In this document: positions 33,726-42,196 of the stretch, piece after piece | Numbering within the stretch: the first letter of the stretch is position 1 | How the letters are laid out: each line of letters opens with the position of its first letter | Origin: Bradyrhizobium diazoefficiens | Lineage (GTDB): Bacteria > Pseudomonadota > Alphaproteobacteria > Rhizobiales > Xanthobacteraceae | Direction of reading: 5' to 3' | Length of the DNA stretch: 64,000 nucleotides | NCBI RefSeq assembly: GCF_016616235.1 | Contig: NZ_CP067100.1 | Coordinates: 5,825,001-5,889,000, forward strand | Notes under the pieces: generated by a model | The model's input: only the letters and a program-made list of their open reading frames with translations | Databases searched by the model: none | Told to the model about the DNA's origin: nothing | Made by a program: the position numbers and the translations under genes

Positions 33726-35635
33726 GCGCCGTCGTTGATCGAGATGAGTTGCGGGATGACGTCCTGAACGGCCTTCAGCTTTCGAGCCAGCTCGAACGCA
33801 TTTGGCGGACGCCGTCCGGGCTTGCCGGCGCGCTCATGTCGGTGGACCACAAAGTGATAGGCCGCCGCTACATCGCGACCGCATTCGTATTCCTGCTTCT
33901 CGGCGGCATTCTCGCGGTCCTCATGCGGGTGCAGCTTGCCGGGCCGGAGAAGACGTTCCTTTCCGCCGACAAGTACAACCAGATCTTTACGATGCATGGC
34001 TCGACGATGATGTTCCTGTTCGCCGTGCCCGTCATGGAGGCGTTCGCGGTCTATCTCGTGCCGTTGATGGTCGGCACGCGAAACATCGCCTTTCCCCGCC
34101 TGAATGCCTTTAGTTATTGGATGTTCCTGTTTGGCGGCTGCTTTCTCTGGATCTCTTTCCTGTTCAACGTTGGCCCCGATGTCGGCTGGTTTTCCTACGT
34201 TCCGCTCTCTAGCCTGCAGTTCACACCGACGAAGCGCGCCGACGTCTGGGCGCAGATGATCACATTCACCGAAGTCGCGGCGCTCGCGGTGTCCGTGGAG
34301 ATCGTCGTCACCGTGTTCAAGCTGCGCGCGCCCGGCATGACTCTCGACCGGATTCCGCTTTTCGTCTGGGCCATGCTGGTCACGAGCTTCCTGGTGATGT
34401 TCGCGATGCCCTCGATCATGGTCGCGTCGACGTCGCTGATCCTGGACCGCCTCGTCAACACCCGCTTCTATGATCCATCTTCCGGCGGCCATCCCCTGCT
34501 CTGGCAGCATCTGTTCTGGTTCTTCGGTCATCCCGAGGTATACATCATCTTCATCCCTGGCACAGGGATGGTCTCGGCAATCCTCGCCACTTTCGCCCGT
34601 CGACCGGTCATCGGCTATCCGGTCGTCATTCTCTCGCTGATCGGCACCGGCTTCCTTTCGTTCGGCCTCTGGGTCCACCACATGTTTGTGACAGGCCTGC
34701 CCCAGCTCGGCGCCGGCCTGTTTACCGCCTCGAGCATGCTGATTGCGGTGCCGAGCGGCTTGCAGATCTTCTGCTGGCTGGCAACGCTGTGGGACGGCCG
34801 GCCAGTGTACCGCACGCCGCTCTTGTTCGTGATCGGCTTCCTCGTGATCTTCGTGCTCGGCGGGCTCTCCGGCGTCATGGTCGCCTCGGTGCCGATCGAT
34901 ACCCAGGTGCACGACACTTACTTCGTGGTCGCCCACTTCCATTATGTCCTGATCGGCGGCGCCGTGTTTCCGCTGATCGGCGCCGTCTATTATTGGTTTC
35001 CAAAGATCGCCGGGCGCATGCTGAGCGAAAGACTGGGGCGCTGGAATTTCTGGCTCGCCTTCATCGGCTTCAACGTTGCATTCTTTCCTATGCATTTCCT
35101 CGGGCTGATCGGAATGCCGCGCCGCGTTTACACTTACACGGCCGACATGGACTGGGCACATTTGAATCTGTTGTCCAGCATCGGAGCGTTCGTGTTCGCG
35201 CTCAGCTTCGCGCTGCTTCTGGTGAATGTGATCTACAGCCTGCGCAAGGGTGCGCTGGCGGGCGACAATCCCTGGAATGCCTCGACGCTGGAATGGGCGA
35301 CCTCCTCGCCACCTCCGCCGCAGAATTTCGACCGCATTCCAGTCGTCAAGCACCGCGATCCGTTGTGGGCCGACAGCGAGAGCCTGCCGGTGGTTGCGGG
35401 CCTGAGCGTAGAGCGGCGCGAAGTGCTGTTGACTTCGCTCGCGGAAGCGGAGCCGCAGACCCGCGAGGCCTCGCCCGAACCGAGCATCTGGCCGCTGCTC
35501 ACGGCCATCGCAACGACGGTGTTCTTCATCGGCTCGATTTTCACCCCATGGGCGGTGCTGTGGGGTACGCCGCCGATGGCCGTGGCCTTGATCGGCTGGT
35601 TCTGGCCGAGCGGCAGCAAGGAGGACGAGGAGTGA
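33722..35635 (+). CDS. coxN: Cytochrome c oxidase subunit I
   Basis: The 637-residue catalytic subunit that reduces oxygen at heme a3-CuB and pumps protons. Seen are the low-spin heme ligand segment MHGSTMMFLFAVPVMEAF, the CuB region WQHLFWFFGHPEVYII with the His-Tyr pair, HHMFVTG, and the heme a/a3 histidines in DTYFVVAHFHYVLIGG. It has twelve core helices plus extra C-terminal helices (PLLTAIATTVFFIGSIFTPW) that resemble the start of subunit III/IV. The GTG start at 33722 overlaps the coxM stop (GTGA), so translation is coupled. The order coxM-N-O-P matches Bradyrhizobium. Confidence 0.95.
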   Translation: MSAVVDRDELRDDVLNGLQLSSQLERIWRTPSGLAGALMSVDHKVIGRRYIATAFVFLLLGGILAVLMRVQLAGPEKTFLSADKYNQIFTMHGSTMMFLFAVPVMEAFAVYLVPLMVGTRNIAFPRLNAFSYWMFLFGGCFLWISFLFNVGPDVGWFSYVPLSSLQFTPTKRADVWAQMITFTEVAALAVSVEIVVTVFKLRAPGMTLDRIPLFVWAMLVTSFLVMFAMPSIMVASTSLILDRLVNTRFYDPSSGGHPLLWQHLFWFFGHPEVYIIFIPGTGMVSAILATFARRPVIGYPVVILSLIGTGFLSFGLWVHHMFVTGLPQLGAGLFTASSMLIAVPSGLQIFCWLATLWDGRPVYRTPLLFVIGFLVIFVLGGLSGVMVASVPIDTQVHDTYFVVAHFHYVLIGGAVFPLIGAVYYWFPKIAGRMLSERLGRWNFWLAFIGFNVAFFPMHFLGLIGMPRRVYTYTADMDWAHLNLLSSIGAFVFALSFALLLVNVIYSLRKGALAGDNPWNASTLEWATSSPPPPQNFDRIPVVKHRDPLWADSESLPVVAGLSVERREVLLTSLAEAEPQTREASPEPSIWPLLTAIATTVFFIGSIFTPWAVLWGTPPMAVALIGWFWPSGSKEDEE

Positions 35636-36231
35636 GACAGACCATCGTCCGCAATGTTTCGGAGTTGCCGACCTATGGCTACGGCCCGCGCAGCGGGCCG
35701 TGGTGGGGCGCCATGGGCTTCATGGCGCTCGAGGGCATGGGCTTTGCCATTGCCATTGGCACCTATCTCTATCTCTACGCGGTCAACCCGAACTGGCCGA
35801 TCGGCGCTGCGCCGCCCGACCTTTGGCCGGGGACGGTGGAGGCGGCGGTCTATCTCATGAGCATCATCCCGAACGAGATCACCAACCGCGCCGCGCACCG
35901 TCAGGACCTCGCGAAAGTGCGGGTGGGCCTCGTCGTGATGGCCCTGATCGGGATCGCGCTTCTGGTGCTGCGCGGCTTCGAGTTCGCGCATCTGAATACG
36001 CGCTGGGACAATTCGGCTTACGGCTCCATCGTATGGCTCATCCTCGGACTGCACACGACCCATCTTGCCACCGACGTCGGCGACACGGTCGTGCTGGCGG
36101 TGCTGATGTTCACGCGCCACGCGAAGCCGCGCCGCTTTAGCGACGTCACCGACAACGTATTCTATTGGAACTTCGTCGTGCTCGCATGGCTGCCGCTCTA
36201 TGCCTTGCTCGATTGGGTGCCGCGCCTATGA
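35632..36231 (+). CDS. coxO: Cytochrome c oxidase subunit III
   Basis: A 199-residue subunit III with five to six membrane helices. After YGYGPRSGPWWGAMGFMALE come a Glu-bearing helix, EITNRAAHRQDLAKVRVGLV, the conserved FEFAHLNTRWDNSAYGSIVW segment, LGLHTTHLATDVGDTVVL and the C-terminal YWNFVVLAWLPLY. The GTG start overlaps the coxN stop and the end overlaps the next gene, all by four bases. It stabilises the oxidase core and the proton-uptake path. Confidence 0.9.
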   Translation: MRQTIVRNVSELPTYGYGPRSGPWWGAMGFMALEGMGFAIAIGTYLYLYAVNPNWPIGAAPPDLWPGTVEAAVYLMSIIPNEITNRAAHRQDLAKVRVGLVVMALIGIALLVLRGFEFAHLNTRWDNSAYGSIVWLILGLHTTHLATDVGDTVVLAVLMFTRHAKPRRFSDVTDNVFYWNFVVLAWLPLYALLDWVPRL

Positions 36232-36581
36232 CCATAGCTGAAGGACAATCCAGATTGTTGTATTGGGCCGGCGTTGCGCTCGGACCTCTTGCCTGGGGCA
36301 TCAATTTGCAAGGCGTGTACGTTTTCGCGCATTTCTCCTGCGAGAAGACCAGGATGAGCGGGACGATCCTGAGCGCTATTCTGGCAATCATCTCGCTCGC
36401 AGGCACAGCCATTTCCGCCCGCGCGGTTCGGCGCAAGGCGGGGGCTGAATGGACCGATGCGCAGGGGGGCGGGCCACGGGCGTTCATGGCCTGGCTCGGC
36501 GTCGGATCCGGCGTGCTGTTTGCGCTGGTGATTGCGAACCAGCTCGCCGCATCTCTCATGATCGCCCCATGTCTGCGCTGA
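36228..36581 (+). CDS. coxP: Small membrane protein of the cox operon
   Basis: 117 residues with three predicted helices (LLYWAGVALGPLAWGINLQG; MSGTILSAILAIISLAGTAI; FMAWLGVGSGVLFALVIAN). It sits where coxP sits in the Bradyrhizobium coxMNOP operon, which is the main reason for the symbol. It overlaps coxO (ATGA) and the following gene (13 bases). It has little sequence signal of its own; an assembly or accessory role is likely. Confidence 0.7.
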   Translation: MTIAEGQSRLLYWAGVALGPLAWGINLQGVYVFAHFSCEKTRMSGTILSAILAIISLAGTAISARAVRRKAGAEWTDAQGGGPRAFMAWLGVGSGVLFALVIANQLAASLMIAPCLR

Positions 36582-37492
36582 GCTTTTCAGCATTGCTGCT
36601 TACGCTGCTCACGCAGCCGGCCGCCGCGCACGGGCTATCCGATGTCGATTCGGGATCGCTCTGGAGCTACGATCTCTGGCTTATGGCACCCCTCTATGCC
36701 GTCGGTATCGGCTTCTATGTTGGGACGCAGCGGCTCTGGCGACATGCGGGCGGAGGCCGCGGCGTCAGCTTCCGACAGGTCGGCGCGTTCTGGATCGGGT
36801 GGCTAATCACAGCTCTTGCCGTGACCTCTCCGCTGCACTGGCTCGGCGAGCGGCTGTTCACGGCGCACATGGTCGAGCACGAACTGCTCATGGTCGTCGC
36901 GGCACCATTGATGGCTTTTGCCCGGATCAACGGCCCGATGATGTGGAGCCTGCCGGCATCGTTTCGACCGGCGGCTGGCCGCGTTCTCAATCTACCCATC
37001 CTGGCGCTGCCATGGCGCTTTGTGAGCCATCCGATGAGCGCGACGATTCTTCATGGCGCAGCGCTCTGGGTCTGGCATGCACCGCCGCTCTATGCATGGG
37101 CGCTCGAGAACGCCACGGTCCATCGTCTCCAGCACGTCAGCTTTTTCGCGACTGCGCTGTTGTTCTGGTGGGTACTGCTGCATGGGCGAGGACGGGGCCG
37201 CAGCACACGAATGCGCGACGGAATCGCCGTTGCCTGCCTGTTCATCACGATTCTGCATTCCGGCGTGCTCGGGGCTCTGCTGACCGTGTCCCCGCGTCTC
37301 TGGATTCCCGGCCAGGGCGCGCTTGCCGGTGAATTCGGCCTCTCGGCGCTCGAGGACCAGCAGCTTGCCGGCATCCTGATGTGGGTGCCCATGGGCGTCC
37401 TTTATACGGGCGCCGGGTTGTTCTTTGCCCATCGTTGGCTGACTGCCACTGGTGATCACTCCAACCCGCTGGTCATTCGAGGCGCGGCCTGA
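36569..37492 (+). CDS. CtaG-like cytochrome c oxidase assembly membrane protein
   Basis: A 307-residue multi-helix protein of the caa3-type CtaG family (the Bacillus CtaG/YpuF-like membrane factor, not the copper chaperone Cox11). It has a signal-like start (MSALSFSALLLTLLTQPAAA), seven helices, and the histidine-rich motifs TSPLHWLGERLFTAHMVEHELLM, ILHGAALWVWHAPPLY and HRLQHVSFF, probably binding copper or heme during assembly. The ATG at 36569 lies inside the end of coxP. It closes the five-gene cox operon. Confidence 0.88.
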   Translation: MSALSFSALLLTLLTQPAAAHGLSDVDSGSLWSYDLWLMAPLYAVGIGFYVGTQRLWRHAGGGRGVSFRQVGAFWIGWLITALAVTSPLHWLGERLFTAHMVEHELLMVVAAPLMAFARINGPMMWSLPASFRPAAGRVLNLPILALPWRFVSHPMSATILHGAALWVWHAPPLYAWALENATVHRLQHVSFFATALLFWWVLLHGRGRGRSTRMRDGIAVACLFITILHSGVLGALLTVSPRLWIPGQGALAGEFGLSALEDQQLAGILMWVPMGVLYTGAGLFFAHRWLTATGDHSNPLVIRGAA

Positions 37493-37505
37493 TCGACCGC
37501 GAATA

Positions 37506-37531
37506 GGAACCGCAAGTTCGATTCGAACGTT
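37506..37531 (+). promoter_or_regulatory. EcfG general-stress promoter
   Basis: GGAAC (37506-37510), 17 bases, CGTT (37528-37531): an exact consensus match, 33 bases before the HbpS/GlcG-like gene at 37565. It probably also feeds the PQQ dehydrogenase cluster behind it. Confidence 0.75.
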
Positions 37532-37564
37532 CGCCTGCTGACTGCGACACTCCACGGAGATAAC

Positions 37565-38356
37565 ATGGGCAAGCGATTTGTCATGGCGGCAACGGCAATC
37601 TTGACCGCATCACTTTCGATACCCGCAGCCTTGAATGCGCAGGACCAGCCCCGGCCACCGATGTCGTGTCCAGTCGATCATGACCAGCTCGCCGATATTC
37701 TCAAGAAGGCCGTCAAGCCCGGCGGTGGGCCGAGCAACGGAGGCTTCGACAACAACGAGTGGGCCGCTGTCGTCAATCGACAGGGTGTCGTCTGCGCCAT
37801 CGCTTACAGCGGCGGCAAGCCCGACGATCAATGGCTTGGCAGCCGCGCTATCGCAGCCGAGAAGGCGAACACGGCCAATGCATTCAGTCTGAAGGACAAG
37901 GCGATGGCCACGGCCAACCTCTACGCCGGCGCGCAACCTGGCGGATTCCTGTTCGGTGCGGCCCTCGGCAACCCTCCATCTCCGGAGGTTCTTTACGCCG
38001 GCAATCCCGACGAATTCGGGACTGCACATGATCCGATGGTCGGCAAGCCCGTCGGCGGCGTGATCGTCTTCGGCGGTGGGCTGGCGCTGTACGACGGCAA
38101 CGGCGTCGCCGGTGCGCTGGGCGTAAGCGGCGATAGTTCCTGCGCCGATCACAATGTTGCCTGGCGCGTACGTCACCAGCTCGGACTTGACCACGTGCCG
38201 GCGGGCGTCAGCCCGAACATGAAGGACGCGATCATCTATGACATCGGACCGGACGGCAAAAGCCCGTCGGGATTCGGCCATCCCAAGTGCAACGGCAAGG
38301 AGGATCAGATCGCGGTCGATCTTGGCGCGGGCGTGGCGGGCAATGTCGTGAGATAG
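37565..38356 (+). CDS. Exported GlcG/HbpS-family heme-binding-like protein
   Basis: 263 residues: a signal peptide (MGKRFVMAATAILTASLSIP...NAQ) and a GlcG/HbpS fold. The domain shows ADILKKAVKP, NEWAAVVNRQGVVCAIAYSG, SRAIAAEKANTANAFS, GGFLFGAALGNP, the family core KPVGGVIVFGGGLALYDGNG and GVSGDSSCADHNVAWRVRHQ. HbpS relatives bind heme or cofactors outside the cell and often accompany PQQ or cytochrome systems. Here it precedes a PQQ dehydrogenase by 112 bases. Three Cys residues remain in the mature protein. The exact role is unknown. Confidence 0.85.
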   Translation: MGKRFVMAATAILTASLSIPAALNAQDQPRPPMSCPVDHDQLADILKKAVKPGGGPSNGGFDNNEWAAVVNRQGVVCAIAYSGGKPDDQWLGSRAIAAEKANTANAFSLKDKAMATANLYAGAQPGGFLFGAALGNPPSPEVLYAGNPDEFGTAHDPMVGKPVGGVIVFGGGLALYDGNGVAGALGVSGDSSCADHNVAWRVRHQLGLDHVPAGVSPNMKDAIIYDIGPDGKSPSGFGHPKCNGKEDQIAVDLGAGVAGNVVR

Positions 38357-38468
38357 CCCTGCGCCAACGAGGACCCTTTTGGAACCAAGCGCAGACGCAA
38401 CGTTTGTACGTTGGCAAACCGGCCTGCAACGCGGCATGGCCTCATCACCGCCGTGGAGATCTTGACAT

Positions 38469-40304
38469 ATGTTAGTGCGTGGTTTGGCGTGGTTGCTGTG
38501 CGTCCTTTGCGCGACGGGCGCGCTACTGTCGTCGGTGTCGGCACAGACCGATCTCGCCAGTCGCATGAAGGACCCGGGCCAATGGCCCATGGCCGCGCGC
38601 GACTACGCCAATACCCGCTACAGCGAACTCGACCAAATCAACACGACCAATGCATCGCGCCTTCAGCTGGCGTGGACGTTCTCGGTCGGCGCCGATCGCG
38701 GCCAGGAGGCGGCACCGCTCGTGGTGGACGGCACCATGTATGTCGTCGGGCCCTATGCCGGTCCCTATCCCAATCGCGTCTTCGCGCTCGACGCCACGAC
38801 GGGCGAGTTGAAATGGTCATATGCACCGAAGCCGGAGCCAGCTGCCGCGGGCGTTGCCTGCTGCGACGTCGTCAATCGCGGACTCGCCTTTGACGGCGGC
38901 AAGGTCTTCCTCAACACGCTCGACAATCATACCGTCGCGCTGGATGCAAAAACCGGCAAGGAGCTTTGGCACACGAAGCTCGGCGAGATCAACAAAGGCG
39001 AGACGATCACGATGGCGCCCGTCGTGGTGAAAGGAAAGATCCTCGTCGGCAATAGCGGCGGCGAACTGGGCGTACGCGGCTGGGTTACGGCGCTGGACGA
39101 GAACACCGGCGCCATCTCCTGGCGCGCCTACTCGACGGGACCGGACAAGGACGTCCTGATCGGCGAAGATTTCAAGCCTTTTTACGACAATCTCAAAGGC
39201 CAGGACCTCGGGGTGAAGACCTGGCCCGCCGACCGCTGGCAGGTCGGCGGTGGCACCGTCTGGGGCTGGATCTCCTACGATCCCGATCTGAACCTAATCT
39301 ACTATGGCACTGCCAATCCGAGTCCGTGGAATGCCAACCAGCGTAGCGGCGACAATCTCTGGAGCACAACGATCTTTGCCCGCGACCCCGACACCGGGCG
39401 CGCTAGGTGGGCGTACCAGATCAATCCGCACGATCTGTTCGATCACGACGAGATCAATGAGAACGTGCTGGTCGATCTCGAACTCAACGGCCAGACCCGC
39501 AAGGTGCTGATCCACCCGGGCCGCAACGGCTATATGTACGTCATGGACCGGGCGACCGGCGAAGTGATCTCGGCCGACGCCTATGAATTCGTCAACAGCT
39601 ACAAGGGCGTCGATCTGAAGACCGGCAAGATCATCCCGAACGAGGAAAAGACGCCGCTGGTCGGCAAGACCGTGGAGAACATCTGCCCGAGCGCGCCGGG
39701 CGCCAAGGATTGGCAGCCGACGGCGTGGTCACCGCGCACGAAGCTTCTCTATGTGCCGCACCAGCACCTTTGCATGGACTTCAAGGCCTCGCAGGTCGGT
39801 TATATTGCCGGCACGCCCTATATCGGCGCAGACGTCGACATGTATGCCGGCCCCGGCGGTTATCGCGGCGAGTTTATGGCGTGGGACCCTGGCGCGCGAA
39901 AGAAAGTTTGGGAGATCCACGAAAAACTGCCGGTCTGGAGCGGCGCGCTCGTGACAGCTGGCGACGTCGCGTTCTACGGCACCATGGATCGCCTGTTCAA
40001 AGCCGTGGACGCCAAAGATGGGCATCCGCTGTGGCAGTTTCGGGCGGGCTCCGGCTTCATCGGCCAGCCGATCTCCTATCGCGGCAGCGATGGACAGCAA
40101 TACATCGCCATCCTCTCCGGCGTCGGCGGTTGGCCCGGAGTGGTGGCGAATGCCGAGGTCGATCCGCGCGTGCGCAACGCCGCGCTGGGCTTTTCCGGTG
40201 CGACACAGGATCTGCCCTTCTACACAGCCGGCGGGAGCGAGCTGCTTGTGTTCAAGCTGGGCGGAGCGAGCGGTGAGGACACCAGCCATGCGCCTTCCAA
40301 ATAG
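38469..40304 (+). CDS. PQQ-dependent alcohol dehydrogenase, lanthanide-type motif
   Basis: A 611-residue periplasmic quinoprotein of the methanol/ethanol dehydrogenase family. It has a signal peptide (MLVRGLAWLLCVLCATGALL...SAQ), an eight-bladed propeller and the vicinal disulfide C131-C132 (VACCDVV) that lies over PQQ. The active-site segment PHDLFDHDEINEN gives D325 as catalytic Asp and D327 two residues on; this Asp-x-Asp pair marks lanthanide-dependent enzymes (XoxF, ExaF), where calcium enzymes have Ala. YYGTANPSPWN supplies the Asn metal ligand. Substrate (methanol, ethanol or other) is not settled. It overlaps the MxaJ/XoxJ-like gene by 17 bases; both cytochromes follow. Confidence 0.92.
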   Translation: MLVRGLAWLLCVLCATGALLSSVSAQTDLASRMKDPGQWPMAARDYANTRYSELDQINTTNASRLQLAWTFSVGADRGQEAAPLVVDGTMYVVGPYAGPYPNRVFALDATTGELKWSYAPKPEPAAAGVACCDVVNRGLAFDGGKVFLNTLDNHTVALDAKTGKELWHTKLGEINKGETITMAPVVVKGKILVGNSGGELGVRGWVTALDENTGAISWRAYSTGPDKDVLIGEDFKPFYDNLKGQDLGVKTWPADRWQVGGGTVWGWISYDPDLNLIYYGTANPSPWNANQRSGDNLWSTTIFARDPDTGRARWAYQINPHDLFDHDEINENVLVDLELNGQTRKVLIHPGRNGYMYVMDRATGEVISADAYEFVNSYKGVDLKTGKIIPNEEKTPLVGKTVENICPSAPGAKDWQPTAWSPRTKLLYVPHQHLCMDFKASQVGYIAGTPYIGADVDMYAGPGGYRGEFMAWDPGARKKVWEIHEKLPVWSGALVTAGDVAFYGTMDRLFKAVDAKDGHPLWQFRAGSGFIGQPISYRGSDGQQYIAILSGVGGWPGVVANAEVDPRVRNAALGFSGATQDLPFYTAGGSELLVFKLGGASGEDTSHAPSK

Positions 40305-41124
40305 ATCCGGCATCGTCCTCGGGATTGTGGTCGGGGTCGCGGTCCACGCGGCAGCAACCTCGGCCGGCGAACTTCGCGTCTGCGCCGATCCCAACAATCT
40401 GCCGTTCTCGAACAGTGCCGGGGCCGGCTTCGAGAACAGGCTCGCAGATATGTTGGGCCGATATCTCGGCGAGCAAGTATCCTACACTTGGTGGGCGCAG
40501 CGGCGTGGCTTCATCCGCAACACACTGAAGGCCGGCAAATGCGATGTCGTGATGGGCATGCCGGTCGGCTACGATCTCGTGGAAACGACAAAGCCTTACT
40601 ATCGTTCGACCTATGTCTTCGTCACGCGGCAAGCCCAGCACCTCGATCTTTCCTCGCTGCTCGATTCGCGGCTGCATCAGCTTGTGATCGGCGTGCATCT
40701 GATCGGCGATGACGGCAACAACCCGCCGCCAGCGCAGGCCCTCGGCGATCAAGGCATCGTCGAAAACGTCCGCGGCTACCCGATCTACGGCGACTACCGC
40801 GAGGCGGATCCGCCGGCGCGCCTGATCGAGGCAGTCGAGAACGGCGACATCGACGTCGCCGCGGCCTGGGGTCCGCTGGGCGGCTATTTCGCGCAGCGCT
40901 CGCCTGTGCCGCTGACGGTCACGCCGATCCGGGATTACGAGCGTTTTGCACCTCAACAATTCCAGTTCGCCATAGCCATGGGCGTGCGCAAAGGCGACGA
41001 TGACCTGCGCGACCGGCTGAATAGCTTCATCGAGGAGCACCGGTCCGAGATCGGGTCGCTGCTAGACAATTACGGTGTGCCGCTGGTCGATCAGCCAGTC
41101 ACGGAATCGGGAGGACACGAGTGA
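40288..41124 (+). CDS. MxaJ/XoxJ-like periplasmic binding protein
   Basis: A 278-residue periplasmic protein of the quinoprotein-dehydrogenase-associated substrate-binding-protein group. It has a signal peptide (IVLGIVVGVAVHAAATSAGE), then LRVCADPNNLPFSNSAGAGF, a family-typical opening, YTWWAQRRGFIRNTLKAG, CDVVMGMPVGYDLVETTKPY and DIDVAAAWGPLGGYFA. XoxJ proteins are thought to help activate or partner the dehydrogenase and do not work with an ABC transporter; no such transporter is here. The ATG at 40288 lies inside the dehydrogenase gene, and the end overlaps the cytochrome gene, so all three are translated together. Confidence 0.9.
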   Translation: MRLPNRSGIVLGIVVGVAVHAAATSAGELRVCADPNNLPFSNSAGAGFENRLADMLGRYLGEQVSYTWWAQRRGFIRNTLKAGKCDVVMGMPVGYDLVETTKPYYRSTYVFVTRQAQHLDLSSLLDSRLHQLVIGVHLIGDDGNNPPPAQALGDQGIVENVRGYPIYGDYREADPPARLIEAVENGDIDVAAAWGPLGGYFAQRSPVPLTVTPIRDYERFAPQQFQFAIAMGVRKGDDDLRDRLNSFIEEHRSEIGSLLDNYGVPLVDQPVTESGGHE

Positions 41125-41756
41125 TGTCTGCTCCGGCGCTGCGCGCGAGCGCGATCTTGTTACTCTTGGCCGGGCCGAACGGCACCGCGTCAGCCCAGCA
41201 AAGCCTGCCGCAGGCGCAGGAGGCGCAGAGGCCGCCACTCGCGCCGCGCCCGAATTTCGGCGGCACTGTCGGCAACGGCAGGCCCGGTGTCTTCATGCAG
41301 GTCCCGGTCAGCCACTTGTTCCCCGGCGCGCAGCCGGACCCGCCGCAGATCAAGAATCCTGTCCAAGGCGACCCCAACGCGGAGCAGCGCGGAATGACGT
41401 ACTATGTCAATTTCAACTGCGTCGGCTGCCACGCACCGAATGGCGGCGGCGGCATGGGGCCGGCGCTGAGCAATAACAACTTCGTCTATGGGTCGCAGCC
41501 CGAAAACATCTTTCTCTCGATCTATCAGGGACGGCCGAACGGAATGCCCGCCTGGGGCGGCGTGCTGCCCGACAACGTGATCTGGGACCTGGTCACCTAC
41601 ATCGGCAAGATCAGCAACGAGCCGAACCGCCAATGGGGCCGCACCTTCTCGGCGAATCCGCTGTCTCCCGAGGTCGAGCAGGTCCCGACCCAGCAGGTCT
41701 CGACGACCGATCCCTGGTCCGCCACCAAGACTTTCAATTTCGGCCAAAAACCCTGA
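41124..41756 (+). CDS. Cytochrome c, probable electron acceptor of the PQQ dehydrogenase
   Basis: About 210 residues with a signal peptide (ASAILLLLAGPNGTASAQ) and a single heme c site C-V-G-C-H near residue 100. The fold includes GGGGMGPALSNNNFVYGSQP, IYQGRPNGMPAWGGVLPDNV with the axial Met, and a C-terminal helix WDLVTYIGKIS. Size and gene position match XoxG/cytochrome cL, which accepts electrons from PQQ. A GTG at 41121 directly before the ATG is an equal start, and GGGAGG precedes both. Confidence 0.9.
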   Translation: MSAPALRASAILLLLAGPNGTASAQQSLPQAQEAQRPPLAPRPNFGGTVGNGRPGVFMQVPVSHLFPGAQPDPPQIKNPVQGDPNAEQRGMTYYVNFNCVGCHAPNGGGGMGPALSNNNFVYGSQPENIFLSIYQGRPNGMPAWGGVLPDNVIWDLVTYIGKISNEPNRQWGRTFSANPLSPEVEQVPTQQVSTTDPWSATKTFNFGQKP

Positions 41757-41776
41757 TCGGCGAAGCGGAGCAGCCG

Positions 41777-42154
41777 ATGGTGAGTTTGGTTACACGATTG
41801 CTGATCGCCTCCCTGCTGGCGATGGCTGCCGCCGCTTGCGAGCAAGGCAAGGCTGCAGGCCCGGACAACTTCACGGGTGATGCTCGTCGCGGCACTGACC
41901 TCGTCAGACACTATCAATGCGGCGCCTGCCACGATATTCCCGGCATTGCCGGCGCGAACGGCAACGTCGGACCGCCGCTCCATCGGATCGGCACGCGTAC
42001 CTATATTGCGGGATACATCCAGAACTCGCCGGACAACTTGGCCGATTGGATCGAGAATCCGCAGCGGGCATTGCCAGGCAATGCCATGCCGACAATAGGA
42101 ATCCCGCCAAAGGACGCGCGCGACATCGCGGCGTTCCTTTATACGTTGAAGTGA
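41777..42154 (+). CDS. Small cytochrome c lipoprotein
   Basis: 125 residues with a lipobox (MAAAACEQG) and one heme c site, HYQCGACHDIPGIAGANGNV. GPPLHRIGTRTYIAGYIQNS and the axial Met in NAMPTIGIPPKDARDIAAFL follow. It is a class I cytochrome, probably anchored in the membrane, and could carry electrons from the preceding cytochrome to the heme c of the cox subunit II encoded 8 kb upstream. It is 20 bases behind the previous gene. Confidence 0.88.
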   Translation: MVSLVTRLLIASLLAMAAAACEQGKAAGPDNFTGDARRGTDLVRHYQCGACHDIPGIAGANGNVGPPLHRIGTRTYIAGYIQNSPDNLADWIENPQRALPGNAMPTIGIPPKDARDIAAFLYTLK

Positions 42155-42196
42155 CCATCCCCCGGCTTGCCTGCATAGGTCAGAGTGCCCAGCCGC

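Noticed and set aside
33704..35353. A 549-codon minus-strand frame opposite coxN
   Set aside because: His/Glu/Asp-rich shadow of a membrane protein gene; no family resemblance.
38469..40304. Naming the PQQ dehydrogenase xoxF outright
   Set aside because: The Asp-x-Asp pair is shared with ethanol dehydrogenases of the ExaF/PedH type and the local motif differs from common XoxF, so no symbol was given.
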